64,000 nucleotides of DNA from Mesorhizobium sp. AR10 (GCF_024746795.1 NZ_CP080524.1:2582001-2646000); one strand, 5' to 3'. Numbered from the stretch's first letter, positions 1 through 9,353 are shown. Program-made: numbers and translations. The notes: generated by a model not told the origin, from the letters alone.

Positions 1-1
1 C

Positions 2-70
2 GAGAAGAACAAGGGTGGCGGTGGCGGGCATCCGGCGAGCGCAACCGCGTCGCCGGAAACCAAGGGCTGA
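2..70 (+). CDS. petB: Cytochrome b C-terminal end (partial)
   Basis: The window opens inside a reading frame that ends in TGA at 68-70. The visible 22 residues are a hydrophilic, Gly-rich tail (EKNKGGGGGHPASATASPETKG). Identification rests on context: cytochrome c1 starts 28 bases later, and in alphaproteobacteria the bc1 operon runs Rieske (petA), cytochrome b (petB), cytochrome c1 (petC). Rhizobial cytochrome b often ends in such a flexible tail. No catalytic part is visible, so the call is an inference from gene order. Confidence 0.6.
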   Translation, partial: EKNKGGGGGHPASATASPETKG

Positions 71-98
71 GCGGCAAGAGAATCTAAGGGGATTTGGC

Positions 99-971
99 AT
101 GAAGAAGATTCTCACCTCGCTGGCGCTGTTCGGCCTCGTGGTCGCCGGCACTGGGGCCTCAAGCACCGTAGCCTTCGCCGCCGAGGAGGCGCACAACGCG
201 GCCGCGCCGACGCATTTCCCGATCCACGAGCCGAAGGAGATGGACTGGAGCTTCGCCGGGCCGTTCGGCACCTACGACAAGGCCCAGCTGCAGCGCGGCC
301 TGAAGGTCTACAAGGAAGTCTGCGCGGCCTGCCATTCGATGAATTTGGTGGCGTTCCGGACGTTGGAAGACCTTGGCTATTCGGAAGCGCAGGTCAAGGC
401 GCTATCTGCCGAATATACAGTGCAGGACGGACCGAACGACGCCGGCGACATGTTCGAACGCCCCGGCAAGCCGTCCGATCATTTCCCGGCACCGTTCCCC
501 AACGAGCAGGCCGCCGCCGCTGCCAATGGCGGGGCTGCCCCGCCCGACATGTCGCTGCTGGCCAAGGCGCGCGGCGTCGTGCGCGGTTTTCCGCAGTTCG
601 TCTTCGACATCTTCACGCAATATGCCCAGGGCGGTCCCGACTACATCCATTCGCTGCTGACCGGCTATGACGAGCAGCCGCCGGCGGGCATGGTGATACC
701 GGAAGGCACGCACTACAATCCCTACTTCATGTCCGGTGTGTCGCTGACAATGCCCAAGCCGCTCTCCGACGGCCAGGTGACCTATGACGACGGCTCGCCG
801 CAGACCGTCGACCAGTATTCCCGCGACGTGTCGGCCTTCCTGATGTGGGCGGCCGAGCCGCATATGGAAGACCGCAAGAAGACCGGTTTTCGCGTGCTGG
901 TCTTCCTGCTGCTGTTCGGCGCGCTGGTCTATCTGACCAAGCGCAAGGTGTGGGCCGGCGTGGCGCACTGA
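99..971 (+). CDS. petC: Cytochrome c1 of the bc1 complex
   Basis: This is the membrane-anchored c-type haem subunit of the cytochrome bc1 complex, which passes electrons from the Rieske protein to soluble cytochrome c. The 290-residue protein starts at the ATG at 99, just after AAGGGGA. The reading frame is open further upstream, but only this start gives a signal peptide (residues 1-28, MKKILTSL...AFAA). The haem motif CAACH is at residues 75-79. A conserved Met-Pro region (SLTMPKPL) probably carries the axial Met ligand. One C-terminal membrane helix ([14 protein letters not shown]) is followed by a basic tail, as expected for the family. It is the last gene of the bc1 operon and is followed by a clear terminator. 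Confidence 0.95.
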   Translation: MKKILTSLALFGLVVAGTGASSTVAFAAEEAHNAAAPTHFPIHEPKEMDWSFAGPFGTYDKAQLQRGLKVYKEVCAACHSMNLVAFRTLEDLGYSEAQVKALSAEYTVQDGPNDAGDMFERPGKPSDHFPAPFPNEQAAAAANGGAAPPDMSLLAKARGVVRGFPQFVFDIFTQYAQGGPDYIHSLLTGYDEQPPAGMVIPEGTHYNPYFMSGVSLTMPKPLSDGQVTYDDGSPQTVDQYSRDVSAFLMWAAEPHMEDRKKTGFRVLVFLLLFGALVYLTKRKVWAGVAH

Positions 972-997
972 ACGGGTGCAAGGCACCGAAAATGCGA

Positions 998-1024
998 GGG
1001 CGCCGAAAGGCGCCCTTTTCTTTT
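998..1024 (+). terminator. Rho-independent terminator after petC
   Basis: A perfect stem GGGCGCC / GGCGCCC (998-1004 and 1009-1015) with a GAAA loop is followed by TTTTCTTTT. It lies between petC and apt, ending the bc1 operon. Confidence 0.85.
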
Positions 1025-1069
1025 CGGCCGCTTACCGGCAAAACTGTACGGCAACGGAACCTCCGCCTC

Positions 1070-1615
1070 ATGAAACCTTCGCTCGAAGACACGCTGCTTG
1101 CCGCGATCCGCACTATTCCCGATTACCCGAAGCCCGGCATATTGTTTCGCGACATCACCACACTGCTTGGCAATGCGCGCGCTTTCCGCCGCGCCATCGA
1201 CGAACTGGTGCATCCCTATGCCGGCCAGAAGATCGACAAGATCGCCGGCATCGAGGCGCGCGGCTTCATCCTCGGCGGTGCTGTCGCCCACCAGCTTTCG
1301 GCTGGCTTCGTGCCGATCCGCAAGAAGGGCAAGCTGCCTTACGAGACAGTGCGCGTCGCCTACAGCCTGGAATACGGGCTGGACGAAATGGAGATGCACA
1401 AGGACGGCGTTGCTCCGGGCGAGAAGGTGATCCTCATCGACGACCTGATCGCCACCGGCGGCACGGCAGAGGCGGCGGTGAAGCTGTTGCGGCAGATCGG
1501 CGCCGATATCCTCGCAGCCTGCTTCGTCATCGACCTGCCGGATCTCGGTGGACGCAAGAAGCTGGAGGCGCTGGGTGTGCCGGTGAGGACGCTGATCGGG
1601 TTTGAGGGGCATTGA
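1070..1615 (+). CDS. apt: Adenine phosphoribosyltransferase
   Basis: This cytoplasmic purine-salvage enzyme converts adenine and PRPP to AMP and pyrophosphate. The 181-residue length is typical. The PRPP-binding loop [17 protein letters not shown] lies at residues 120-136. The N-terminal [16 protein letters not shown] and the GIEARGF segment are characteristic of Apt. The frame is open upstream, but [20 protein letters not shown] at 1070 is the family start; the upstream extension overlaps the petC terminator. It is transcribed separately from the bc1 operon. The 3' end abuts a palindromic repeat. Confidence 0.95.
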   Translation: MKPSLEDTLLAAIRTIPDYPKPGILFRDITTLLGNARAFRRAIDELVHPYAGQKIDKIAGIEARGFILGGAVAHQLSAGFVPIRKKGKLPYETVRVAYSLEYGLDEMEMHKDGVAPGEKVILIDDLIATGGTAEAAVKLLRQIGADILAACFVIDLPDLGGRKKLEALGVPVRTLIGFEGH

Positions 1616-1787
1616 GGGAGGACACTCCCTCGCCCCGTTTACGGGGAGAGGGAAGCGAGCGAGCAACGCGAGCGAAGCAGGGTGAGGGGCAGCGCGACGT
1701 TGGGTACGAAACGCGGGCATTGGTGCCGCCCCTCATCCGCCCTTCGGGCACCTTCTCCCCGTGAACGGGGAGAAGGAAGAAGTTCAC
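1616..1787. repeat. RIME-like intergenic palindromic mosaic repeat
   Basis: This intergenic block is built of nested inverted repeats: CCCCG...CGGGG at 1633-1646, CCTTCTCCCC / GGGGAGAAGG at 1751-1776, and a long-range pair TGAGGGGC (1683-1690) with GCCCCTCA (1728-1735). The wording (CCCTCATCCGCCCTTCGGGC, CTTCTCCCCGTGAACGGGG) matches the family of dispersed palindromic elements common between genes in Rhizobium, Sinorhizobium and Mesorhizobium. It sits between convergent genes, where it may act as a bidirectional terminator or mRNA stabiliser. I found no second copy in this window. Confidence 0.7.
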
Positions 1788-2254
1788 TCCACCCTCACCA
1801 GGACAGCACTTTCGAACTCGATGACCTTCTCGCCGGTCGAATCGAAAGCCTCGGCGCGCAGCGAGAGCACTCGCCAGCCGGCGCGTGAGACCATGGGGCG
1901 GTGGGCAAGCGCCGTGCGGGTGAAGGTGACGGTTTCCCCGGCATAGACAGGCTTCAGCCATTTGAGGTTCTTGAATCCGGGGGAGGGGCCGAATTCGGGC
2001 AAGGGACCAGGGCCCGCCCAGCTGATACCCTCGGTCTCCATGCCAGTTTCCAGATTCTGCTTCATCCAGGTGGCGGCGGTGTGCCAGCCGGAGGCGCAGA
2101 GACCGCCGAACACGCTCTTCTTGGCCGCCTCCTCGTCGACATGGAAAACCTGCGGATCGTATTTCCTGGCGAAGGCCTTGATCGCCTCGGGTTCGAACTT
2201 GTGCGAACCGAGCGTGACGGTGACGCCGATGTGAAAGAACTCGTCGAGGGTCAC
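1784..2254 (-). CDS. MaoC-fold (hotdog) dehydratase-like protein
   Basis: The 156-residue protein has the single hotdog domain of the MaoC / (R)-enoyl-CoA hydratase family. The characteristic stretch DPQVFHVDEEAA, followed by the GGLCASGWHTAATWM helix, covers residues about 34-64. In family members an Asp and a His in this stretch hydrate trans-2-enoyl-CoA. The gene overlaps the upstream paralogue by 4 bases (ATGA), so the two are translationally coupled. The substrate cannot be read from sequence; it may be an enoyl-CoA hydratase or a mesaconyl-CoA-type enzyme. Confidence 0.8.
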   Translation of the reverse strand: MTLDEFFHIGVTVTLGSHKFEPEAIKAFARKYDPQVFHVDEEAAKKSVFGGLCASGWHTAATWMKQNLETGMETEGISWAGPGPLPEFGPSPGFKNLKWLKPVYAGETVTFTRTALAHRPMVSRAGWRVLSLRAEAFDSTGEKVIEFESAVLVRVE

Positions 2255-2712
2255 GCGCTGGCCTCACGGGTCAGGAACATGCAGGTGTTTTCGAATTCGA
2301 AGACGCTTTCGCCGCGCTGGTTGAACAGTTCGCTGCGCATGGTGATCAAGCCGAGTTGCGGCCTCGATTTGGACAGCCGCTTGGCAAGGACCGTGGTGTT
2401 GCCGCTCAAGATGTCGCCGGCCAGCACCGGCTTCTTCCATTTGACCTGGTCGACGCCGGGCGCACCTTGCGAGGTCGAGTCCAGCAGGAAGGCGTCGCAC
2501 AGCATGCGCATGAACATCGCGCAGGTGTGCCAGCCCGAAGCCGCCAGCCCGCCAAGGATACTGGCCTTTCCCGCCGCTTCGTCGAGATGCATCGGCTGCG
2601 CATCGAACTCCCCGGCGAATTCGATGATTTCGGCGGCACTTACCAGCTTGGTGCCGAGGTCGAGCGATGCGCCCTCGACGAAATCCTCATAGGCCCAGGT
2701 CTTTCCGGTCAT
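2251..2712 (-). CDS. MaoC-fold (hotdog) dehydratase-like protein, upstream partner
   Basis: The 153-residue MaoC-family protein is paralogous to the gene that overlaps its 3' end. It shows FDAQPMHLDEAAGKAS and then GGLAASGWHTCAMFMR, aligning with the neighbour over the whole hotdog core. Such adjacent pairs are frequent in alphaproteobacteria and may form heterodimers equivalent to a double-hotdog hydratase. The start MTGKTWAYEDF at 2712 matches the compact family length. Confidence 0.8.
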   Translation of the reverse strand: MTGKTWAYEDFVEGASLDLGTKLVSAAEIIEFAGEFDAQPMHLDEAAGKASILGGLAASGWHTCAMFMRMLCDAFLLDSTSQGAPGVDQVKWKKPVLAGDILSGNTTVLAKRLSKSRPQLGLITMRSELFNQRGESVFEFENTCMFLTREASA

Positions 2713-2806
2713 GGTCTGGCGTCCAGTTCAACAACCTCCGATCGGTACGGATCGGGGTTTCCGGATGCAGGCCGGGCGGCGTTTGGTCAAGTGATTTTTG
2801 TTGGGC

Positions 2807-3781
2807 CTACAGCCAGCCGCGGCGGCGGAAATACCAGAACGGCAGGATCGCCGACAGGATCATCAAGCCGATGGCGAAGGGATAGCCGATCTGCCATTTG
2901 AGCTCGGGGATGATGTCGAAATTCATGCCGTAGATCGAAGCCACCAGCGTCGGCGGCAGGAAGATGACGGCGGCGACGGAGAAGATCTTGATGATGGCGT
3001 TCTGCTCGATCGAGATCATGCCGAGCGTCGCGTCGAGCAGGAAGGAGATCTTCTGCGACAGGAAGGTGGCATGGTCGGCGAGCGACAGCACATCGCGCGA
3101 CAAGGTCTTGATGCGCGCGCGGATGTCCTTGCTCATCTTGGTCCGGGTCGAGGCATGAGCGAGGAAGCCGGCAAGGCGCTGCAGCGAGATCAGGCTGTCG
3201 CGGATCGAAGACGCAATGTCCTCCTTGCGGCCGATGGCCTTCAGCAGCTCCTGGAAATCGCGGTTGCGCTTGGAAACCTTGGTCGAGGTCGCCTGGAAGA
3301 TGTCGCGCGAGATCGCTTCGACGTCGCGGCCGGCGCGCTCCAGAATGTCGGCGAGGCGGTCGACGATCGCCTCCAGCAGGCCGATCAGGACGGTGTCGCT
3401 GCTGGTGCAGCCGGTTGCCACTTTCTCGGCGCGCAGAGGAAAGGTCGTGAACGCCTTCGGCTCATGGTAGCGCACGGTGACCAGCCTTGAGCCGGCGAGC
3501 ACGAAGGTGACCGGCGACATCAGCGGATCGTCGGCTTCGGTCTGGGCGGGCAGCGTGGCGGTCATGAAATAGGCGCCGTCCTCGATATAGAGGCGACTCG
3601 AAATCTCGATCTCCTCCATCTCCTCGCGCGTCGGAATGGCAACACCGATCCACGTCTCGATCGCGGCTTCTTCTTCCTTGCTCGGATTCAGGAGGTCGGC
3701 CCAGACGACCTCGTCGCTGTTTTGCAAGAGATCATCGACGGTGCGCAGCCGATCATTGTCCACGACGAAGGCCTTGATCAT
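2807..3781 (-). CDS. corA: CorA-family magnesium (divalent cation) channel
   Basis: The 324-residue inner-membrane channel has a large cytoplasmic N-terminal domain and two C-terminal membrane helices. The signature YGMNF, which forms the Mg2+ selectivity loop, lies between the helices near the C-terminus (SIYGMNFDIIPEL). The protein ends in FWYFRRRGWL, a basic cytoplasmic tail typical of CorA. It is monocistronic; 25 bases separate the MaoC pair's start region from the gene. Substrate could be Mg2+, Co2+ or Ni2+, and sequence alone does not separate these. Confidence 0.9.
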   Translation of the reverse strand: MIKAFVVDNDRLRTVDDLLQNSDEVVWADLLNPSKEEEAAIETWIGVAIPTREEMEEIEISSRLYIEDGAYFMTATLPAQTEADDPLMSPVTFVLAGSRLVTVRYHEPKAFTTFPLRAEKVATGCTSSDTVLIGLLEAIVDRLADILERAGRDVEAISRDIFQATSTKVSKRNRDFQELLKAIGRKEDIASSIRDSLISLQRLAGFLAHASTRTKMSKDIRARIKTLSRDVLSLADHATFLSQKISFLLDATLGMISIEQNAIIKIFSVAAVIFLPPTLVASIYGMNFDIIPELKWQIGYPFAIGLMILSAILPFWYFRRRGWL

Positions 3782-3974
3782 CGCCGGGTCTCCCTTGCTG
3801 GGGTCAAAAATGATGGCACGGGACGGCTACTTTCGACGAAAGCGCAGACCACGTGCAGCAGCCGATTAGACCTGCGACGTGGCAAGGTCAAGGCGCGTGA
3901 AAAGGCGCTGCCCGACCGCCTCGAAGCTATAGTCGCGCCGAACGTCACGGGACCGTCCGGTAGCCTTTTCCAGC
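3782..3974. other. Intergenic region between corA and ychF
   Basis: These 193 bases hold the presumed corA promoter. I see no convincing gene, terminator or riboswitch in them. Confidence 0.4.
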
Positions 3975-5078
3975 TCAGGTGTTGAACTTGAACAGCAGCA
4001 CGTCGCCATCCTGGACGACATATTCCTTGCCTTCGTCGCGGGCCTTGCCGGCTTCCTTGGCGGCCACTTCGCCGCCCAGCGTGACGAAGTCGTTGTAGGC
4101 GATGGTCTGGGCGCGAATGAAGCCGCGCTCGAAATCGGTGTGGATGACGCCTGCCGCCTGCGGCGCCTTGGCGCCCTTGTGCACGGTCCAGGCGCGCGTT
4201 TCCTTCGGCCCGGCGGTGAAGTAGGTGATCAGCTGCAAAAGCTCATAGCCGGCGCGTATGACCTTGTTCAGGCCTGGCTCGTCGAGGCCGAGCGAGGAGA
4301 GGAACTCCATCTCTTCTTCATCCGAGAGCTGGGCGACTTCGGCCTCGATCGCAGCGGAGATGACGACGGCGCTGGCGCCTTGCGCCGCGGCCATTTTTTC
4401 CACCGCCTTGGTGTGTTCGTTGCCGATGGCGGCATCGACTTCCGCAACATTGCAGACATAGAGCACGGGGTGCGAGGTCAACAGGTTCAGCCCCTGCAGG
4501 ATCCGCAAATCCTCCGCCGAAATACCGTTGAGCAGGATGCGCGTCGGCTTGCCGGCCTGCAGCAGTTCGAGTGCCGATTCCATCATCGGCAGCACGGTGG
4601 TCGCTTCCTTGTCCTTGCTGCCGGCGCGCTTTCGGATCTGCACGATGCGGCGTTCGAGGCTGTCGAGGTCGGCGAGCATCAGCTCGGTCTCGACAGTCTC
4701 GGCGTCGGCGACAGGGTCGATGCGGCCTTCGACATGGGTGATGTCGTCATCCTCGAAGCAGCGCAGCACATGCACGATGGCGTCGACCTCGCGGATGTTG
4801 GCGAGGAACTGGTTGCCCAGCCCTTCGCCCTTCGAGGCGCCGCGCACCAGGCCGGCAATATCGACAAAGGAAATGCGGGTCGGGATGATCTCCTTCGACT
4901 TGGCGATGGAGGCTATCTTCTGCAGGCGCGGATCGGGCACCGCCACCTCGCCGGTGTTCGGTTCGATGGTGCAGAACGGATAGTTGGCGGCCTGAGCCGC
5001 CGCCGTCCGGGTCAGCGCGTTGAAAAGCGTCGACTTGCCGACGTTGGGCAAGCCAACGATGCCGCATTTGAAACCCAT
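3975..5078 (-). CDS. ychF: Redox-regulated ribosome-binding ATPase YchF/OLA1
   Basis: The 367-residue P-loop protein belongs to the Obg-related YchF family, which prefers ATP to GTP and binds ribosomes. The N-terminus FKCGIVGLPNVGKSTLFNALT carries the P-loop. The G4 position reads NVAEVD instead of NKxD, the hallmark of the ATP-binding YchF. A C-terminal TGS domain follows (residues about 280-367, ending EYVVQDGDVLLFKFNT). It lies downstream of pth and rplY on the same strand, an arrangement conserved in rhizobia. Confidence 0.96.
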   Translation of the reverse strand: MGFKCGIVGLPNVGKSTLFNALTRTAAAQAANYPFCTIEPNTGEVAVPDPRLQKIASIAKSKEIIPTRISFVDIAGLVRGASKGEGLGNQFLANIREVDAIVHVLRCFEDDDITHVEGRIDPVADAETVETELMLADLDSLERRIVQIRKRAGSKDKEATTVLPMMESALELLQAGKPTRILLNGISAEDLRILQGLNLLTSHPVLYVCNVAEVDAAIGNEHTKAVEKMAAAQGASAVVISAAIEAEVAQLSDEEEMEFLSSLGLDEPGLNKVIRAGYELLQLITYFTAGPKETRAWTVHKGAKAPQAAGVIHTDFERGFIRAQTIAYNDFVTLGGEVAAKEAGKARDEGKEYVVQDGDVLLFKFNT

Positions 5079-5175
5079 TTTTGTCCGGTCCTATTGGGAA
5101 ATCGAAATTTGATCAGGGCTATGGGCGAAAGGGGTGATGAACGTCAAGCCCTCGGGCTCCGATCCGTGCCCGGAC

Positions 5176-5907
5176 TCAATCCTTGCCGCCGAACAGCTTC
5201 TTCAGCATGGCGGCCATCGGGCCGGTTTCGGGCAGCTTGGCTGGTGCCTGTTGCGACCGTGCCTGGCGAATGTGGCTCTGGGCCTTTGGCGCTTTCGGGG
5301 GCGGGCGATCATCATCGCCGGTCGGCGTGAGCTTGTCGCGCAGGGCCAGCGTCACGCGGTTCATGAAGGAATTGTCGTCGCCCTTGGCCAGCAGTCCGGC
5401 GTCGTCGGCGATGGCATCGAGCAGCACGTCCAGCCATTCGCGGTCAGCCTTGGCGAAGTCGCCAAGCACATGGCCATGCACCATTTCCTTGACGCCGGGA
5501 TGGCCGACGCCGATGCGCACGCGGCGAAAGTCCTTGCCGACATGCTGGTCAAGCGAGCGGATACCGTTGTGGCCGCCCGAGCCGCCGCCGACCTTGACCC
5601 GCAGCTTGCCGGCGGCAAGGTCGATCTCGTCATAGAAGACAGTGAGTGCGGAAGGGCCGAGCTTGTAGAAGCGCAGCGCCTCGCCGACCGCCTGGCCGGA
5701 GAGGTTCATGAAGGTCTGCGGTTTGATCAGGATGATCTTTTCGCCGGCAAGCGTGCCTTCGGCGATCAGGCCCTGGAATTTCTTCGACCAGGGCGAAAAG
5801 GAATGGCGGCGGGCGATTGCGTCCGCCGCCATGTAGCCGACATTGTGCCGGTTGTTGGCGTATTTCGCGCCCGGATTGCCGAGGCCTGCAAACAGCAGCA
5901 TCGTCAC
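5176..5907 (-). CDS. pth: Peptidyl-tRNA hydrolase
   Basis: The enzyme recycles tRNA by hydrolysing peptidyl-tRNA released from stalled ribosomes. Family motifs are visible: [22 protein letters not shown] with the catalytic His (residues about 8-29), [13 protein letters not shown], and [14 protein letters not shown]. The 243 residues exceed the E. coli enzyme because of a Pro/Ala/Gln-rich tail of about 50 residues common in rhizobial Pth. It starts 18 bases after rplY, so the two are probably co-transcribed. Confidence 0.96.
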   Translation of the reverse strand: MTMLLFAGLGNPGAKYANNRHNVGYMAADAIARRHSFSPWSKKFQGLIAEGTLAGEKIILIKPQTFMNLSGQAVGEALRFYKLGPSALTVFYDEIDLAAGKLRVKVGGGSGGHNGIRSLDQHVGKDFRRVRIGVGHPGVKEMVHGHVLGDFAKADREWLDVLLDAIADDAGLLAKGDDNSFMNRVTLALRDKLTPTGDDDRPPPKAPKAQSHIRQARSQQAPAKLPETGPMAAMLKKLFGGKD

Positions 5908-5925
5908 CTCCGGGGCGGGAAGGGC

Positions 5926-6567
5926 TTACTTCTCTTCGGCGGCAGGGGCCGCTTCGGGAGCCGCAGCTTCGACCGTCTCTTCCACCTCCGGCTTCATCGC
6001 CGAGGAGCCGGCAATGGTCGCGATGGTGAAGTCGCGATCGGAGATCACCGGCTTGACGCCGGCCGGCAGCGTAACCGCCGAGATGTGGATCGAGTCGCCG
6101 ATGTCGGCGCCGGTGAGATCGACGGTGATGAATTCCGGGATCGCATTGGCCGGGCAGTGGAACTCGACTTCGTGACGCACGATGTTGAGCACGCCGCCGC
6201 GCTTGATGCCGGGCGACTTGTCTTCGTTGATGAAGTGCACCGGCACGTCGACATTGACCTGGGTGTCCTTGCCGATGCGCAGGAAGTCGACATGGACAGG
6301 GAAATCCTTGACCGGGTCGAGCTGGAAGTCCTTCGGCAGGACCTGGATCTTCTTGCCGTCGAGATCAATCGTGGCGATCGTGGTCAGAAACCCACCGCCA
6401 TGGATCTTGTAGTAGATGTCCTTGTAGGTGAGAGCGATCGCCTGGGGAGGCTGCTTGTCACCGTAAATTACTGCAGGCACTTTACCGTTGCGGCGAACTG
6501 CACGGGCGGACCCCTTACCGACCTGTTCGCGCGCTTCGGCCTTGAGCTCGTAAGTATCGTGGCTCAT
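5926..6567 (-). CDS. rplY: 50S ribosomal protein L25 (CTC/TL5 form)
   Basis: The 213-residue protein binds 5S rRNA in the large subunit. The N-terminal L25 domain ([21 protein letters not shown]) is followed by the TL5/CTC beta domain (residues about 100-190) and an Ala/Glu/Pro-rich tail. The long form is usual in alphaproteobacteria. It precedes pth; the pair is a widely conserved translation operon. Confidence 0.96.
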   Translation of the reverse strand: MSHDTYELKAEAREQVGKGSARAVRRNGKVPAVIYGDKQPPQAIALTYKDIYYKIHGGGFLTTIATIDLDGKKIQVLPKDFQLDPVKDFPVHVDFLRIGKDTQVNVDVPVHFINEDKSPGIKRGGVLNIVRHEVEFHCPANAIPEFITVDLTGADIGDSIHISAVTLPAGVKPVISDRDFTIATIAGSSAMKPEVEETVEAAAPEAAPAAEEK

Positions 6568-6926
6568 GGCATTTCCTTTCGCGTGTTATGGAGCGTTTGC
6601 GGAGGGCAACTTGCCTGGACCGTAAACGTCGAAAGCCGCCAGGCCTGGATGTCCGAAAGCCGGAAGCCGCATACGCGGACCTTTGTTCGGGATCACAAGG
6701 GAAGGCAGCCTTCCGCCGCGTTGCCTCCAAGGGTGTCTACGCGGGTGGCGGCTCTATAGCGGAAGGCGCGAAAGGGTGCAAGCCGTGGCAGGCAAGGGTA
6801 GTGCCTCGCGTTGAATTTCGGCTTTCGCGCCATGATCGGACATTTCTAGCCTTTTTCGCCGGGATCGGCAGAGCGTATGGGGGAGGCTTTTAGTTCCATC
6901 GGATCGTCGGTCCGGCAAACCACCGG
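6568..6926. other. Intergenic region upstream of rplY
   Basis: This gap of 359 bases holds the rplY promoter and leader and the 3' flank of the LacI-type gene. It contains several short GC-rich inverted repeats, but no convincing open frame, tRNA or known riboswitch. An rplY leader RNA or small RNA is possible; I cannot support one. Confidence 0.35.
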
Positions 6927-7964
6927 CTAGATGTTTTCGCGTGTGTATACTTCGAAGGGCAGGATGGTGGTGACGTTGCCGCTCTCGTTCGGCGCGGAGA
7001 CGGCGCGAACCATGCCGGCCAGCGCTTCCTGCGCGATGCGGGCGAGCGGGTGCGAGATGACGAAGGTCAGCGTGCCGTCGAGCAGTGCCGGGCGGGTCGA
7101 CTCCATCAGCTCGTAGCCGACGACGACGAGGCTGCCGGCGCGGCCGGTGGAGCGAAGGGCTGCAATGGCGCCGGTAATGCCGCCGCCGGCGACATAGAGG
7201 CCGCAGAGATCCGGATTTTCGGTGAGCAGCTTTTCGGTCATCTCCTGCGCGATGGCGCTGGATTCGAAGGTCAGCAGCGGCTCGAGCAGGGTGAAGCCAG
7301 GGGCGTGCTCGCGGAAATAGGAGCGAAAGCCGCTTTCGTTCATCTCCTGGCAGCGGTAGCGATGATTGCCGACGAGGATGCCGAGCTTGCCGGGCGCCTT
7401 GCAGACGTGTTCGAACACCCAGGCCGCGGTGCGCCCGACCTTCCAGTTGTCCAGCCCGATGTAGCGGACATGGCCCGTCGCCGAGATCTGCGAGATCAGC
7501 GCGAAGACCGGCACGTTGCGGGCATTGAGCGTATCGACCGCCTGGGTGACGAGCGGATGGACCGCGGCGACGACGCCGACGGCATCGCATTCGGCGCCCA
7601 GGGCCAGCATTCGCGAGGCGACGTTCTGCGGCGACAGGTCGTCGAGAAATTCCGTCCGTAGCTCTATCTCGCATTCGGGGATCGTTGGCACTGCCGCACG
7701 CAGCGCCTCGGCAATGTTGCGGTAGAAGGCGCGGCCGGGCTGATGCAGCAGGAAGCCGAATTTGTAGCGCGGCCGGGCGGCCGCTATACGGCTGCGCAGG
7801 GCGCCCATGCCGTAGAAGCCGATCTGCTCCGCCGCCAACCTGACGCGCTCGCGCGTGCCCTGGCGGACGGCGCCCGAGCCGCTCAGCACCCGGTTGACGG
7901 TGGCCACCGAAACATTCGCCTCGGCGGCTACATTCCTGATTGTTGGCCGCTTGTTCTGGTCCAT
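6927..7964 (-). CDS. LacI-family transcriptional regulator
   Basis: The 345-residue regulator has an N-terminal LacI helix-turn-helix (residues about 8-33, IRNVAAEANVSVATVNRVLSG) followed by a hinge and a periplasmic-binding-protein-like sugar domain. It is divergent from the hydroxylase and sugar ABC operon at 8236, with inverted repeats in the shared upstream region. The obvious inference is that it represses that operon until a sugar or sugar-like ligand is bound. The ligand is probably the substrate of the adjacent RbsB-type binding protein. Confidence 0.92.
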   Translation of the reverse strand: MDQNKRPTIRNVAAEANVSVATVNRVLSGSGAVRQGTRERVRLAAEQIGFYGMGALRSRIAAARPRYKFGFLLHQPGRAFYRNIAEALRAAVPTIPECEIELRTEFLDDLSPQNVASRMLALGAECDAVGVVAAVHPLVTQAVDTLNARNVPVFALISQISATGHVRYIGLDNWKVGRTAAWVFEHVCKAPGKLGILVGNHRYRCQEMNESGFRSYFREHAPGFTLLEPLLTFESSAIAQEMTEKLLTENPDLCGLYVAGGGITGAIAALRSTGRAGSLVVVGYELMESTRPALLDGTLTFVISHPLARIAQEALAGMVRAVSAPNESGNVTTILPFEVYTRENI

Positions 7965-7988
7965 TTCGCCTCATCAGCCTGTAGCAAT

Positions 7989-8081
7989 TGATACAAAAAT
8001 ATCATTCGTCGAGCAATTCTGAGACGAATGATACAATCATTTTGGAATGAACATTCTATTCTTGATTCATTTTGGATCAAG
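7989..8081. promoter_or_regulatory. Candidate operators between lacI-type gene and hydroxylase operon
   Basis: Three inverted repeats are packed into an AT-rich stretch. TGATA...TATCA begins at 7989. ATCATTCGTC (8001-8010) pairs with GACGAATGAT (8023-8032). CTTGAT (8061-8066) pairs with ATCAAG (8076-8081). They lie 25-120 bases upstream of the regulator start and within 250 bases of the hydroxylase start. LacI-family proteins bind palindromes of this size, so these are the best operator candidates. The function is inferred. Confidence 0.55.
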
Positions 8082-8235
8082 ATGTTTATCTCTGGCAGAA
8101 GCAAAGAAGGCGCAAGCACCGCCAGCCCAGGGATAGCAGCAGCACAGCGCAGACACGTTCTGACCGACCGCCTTGTGGCGGTGTGAGGCAGCGTGCGCGT
8201 GCGAGCCATCCCAGGCACTGCGGGTGGAGGATTGC

Positions 8236-9255
8236 ATGGACGATCTCAAATACGGCGTGCGCGACAAGCGCGGCGACTGGAAGCCGAACGGGCACATCGA
8301 GGCCGTGCCGTTGTGGAACTGGCCGCCGAGGCTGCCGAAGATCCTGGCATGGCTGCCCGGCTATATCTGGCCGTGGAATGCCTTCCACATGGCCACGGCG
8401 CTGATCTACTGGTTCTATGTCGTCCCCGGCGTCGAGACGATGAAGACCATCAGCTGGGGCTGGGCGCTGTGGCTTTATGCCGTCAACGCCGTGGCGATCC
8501 TGGTCTTCTACGGCATCTTCGAGCTGCGCTACTACATCAGGCGCGCCCAGGCGACGCGGTTCAAGTACAACCACAAATTCCCCGCCGATGCGCCCTCGGA
8601 CGTGTTCTGGTTCCAGAGCCAGAACCTCGACAATTTCCTGCGCTCGTTCTTCATCACCATCCCGCTGTGGACCGTGGTCGAAGTCATTTTCCTGTGGTGC
8701 TTTGCCAATGGCTACGTGCCGTGGGTCGGCTGGCAGGATCACCCGGTCTACCTCGCAGCACTTGTGCTGGTCGTGCCGGCCATCCACGAGGTGCACTTCT
8801 TCTTCATCCACCGGTTGATCCATTGGGGACCGCTCTATCGCTGGATCCATTCGGTCCACCACAATTCGATCAACCCCTCGCCCTGGTCGTCGCTGTCGAT
8901 GCATCCGGTGGAAGGGTTCCTCTACCACGCGGTGGCCTTCTGGCACCTGATCATCCCGTCCAATCCGATCGTCGCGCTGTTCCAGCTGCATGTTGCGGGC
9001 TTCGGCGCCGTCAACGGTCATCTCGGCTTCGACAAGCTGGAGGTGAGCGAGGACACGGCCGTCGATAGCCACGCCTACGCGCATTACCTGCACCACAAAT
9101 ATTTCGAGGTGAACTATGGCGGCGACGGGCTGATCCCGCTCGATCGGTGGTTCGGCACCTGGCACGACGGCACCAAGCAGGGCGAGGCCATGATGGACGC
9201 CCGCTTCCAGAAAAAGAAAGAGCGCATGAACGCCAAGGCTGCGGCGAACCATTGA
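8236..9255 (+). CDS. Membrane di-iron fatty acid hydroxylase / sterol desaturase family oxygenase (MocD-like role)
   Basis: The 339-residue integral membrane oxygenase has the His boxes of the fatty acid hydroxylase superfamily: HEVHFFFIHRLIHW, HSVHHNS and HAYAHYLHHKY. These bind two non-haem irons. Several hydrophobic segments lie in the first 200 residues. The start at 8236 follows GGTGGAGG; the frame is open further upstream without a better site. It is the first gene of a sugar-transport operon, and a Rieske ferredoxin of the MocE type lies downstream. By analogy with rhizopine mocDEF it may oxidise or demethylate a modified sugar rather than a lipid. Substrate is unknown. Confidence 0.85.
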   Translation: MDDLKYGVRDKRGDWKPNGHIEAVPLWNWPPRLPKILAWLPGYIWPWNAFHMATALIYWFYVVPGVETMKTISWGWALWLYAVNAVAILVFYGIFELRYYIRRAQATRFKYNHKFPADAPSDVFWFQSQNLDNFLRSFFITIPLWTVVEVIFLWCFANGYVPWVGWQDHPVYLAALVLVVPAIHEVHFFFIHRLIHWGPLYRWIHSVHHNSINPSPWSSLSMHPVEGFLYHAVAFWHLIIPSNPIVALFQLHVAGFGAVNGHLGFDKLEVSEDTAVDSHAYAHYLHHKYFEVNYGGDGLIPLDRWFGTWHDGTKQGEAMMDARFQKKKERMNAKAAANH

Positions 9256-9353
9256 TCACGTGACGCGGCGCGCAACGGGAGAGGTGCGCGCCTGCCGATG
9301 AATTCAACGTTTTTGTAAAACCCGTCTGAAGACGGCAACTGGGAGGAAACGAC

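Noticed and set aside
5134..6759. A 541-codon plus-strand frame across pth and rplY
   Set aside because: It lies antisense to two clearly conserved genes and has no homology of its own.
8086..9252. A 388-codon minus-strand frame opposite the hydroxylase
   Set aside because: The plus strand has the conserved His boxes; the minus frame has no family features.
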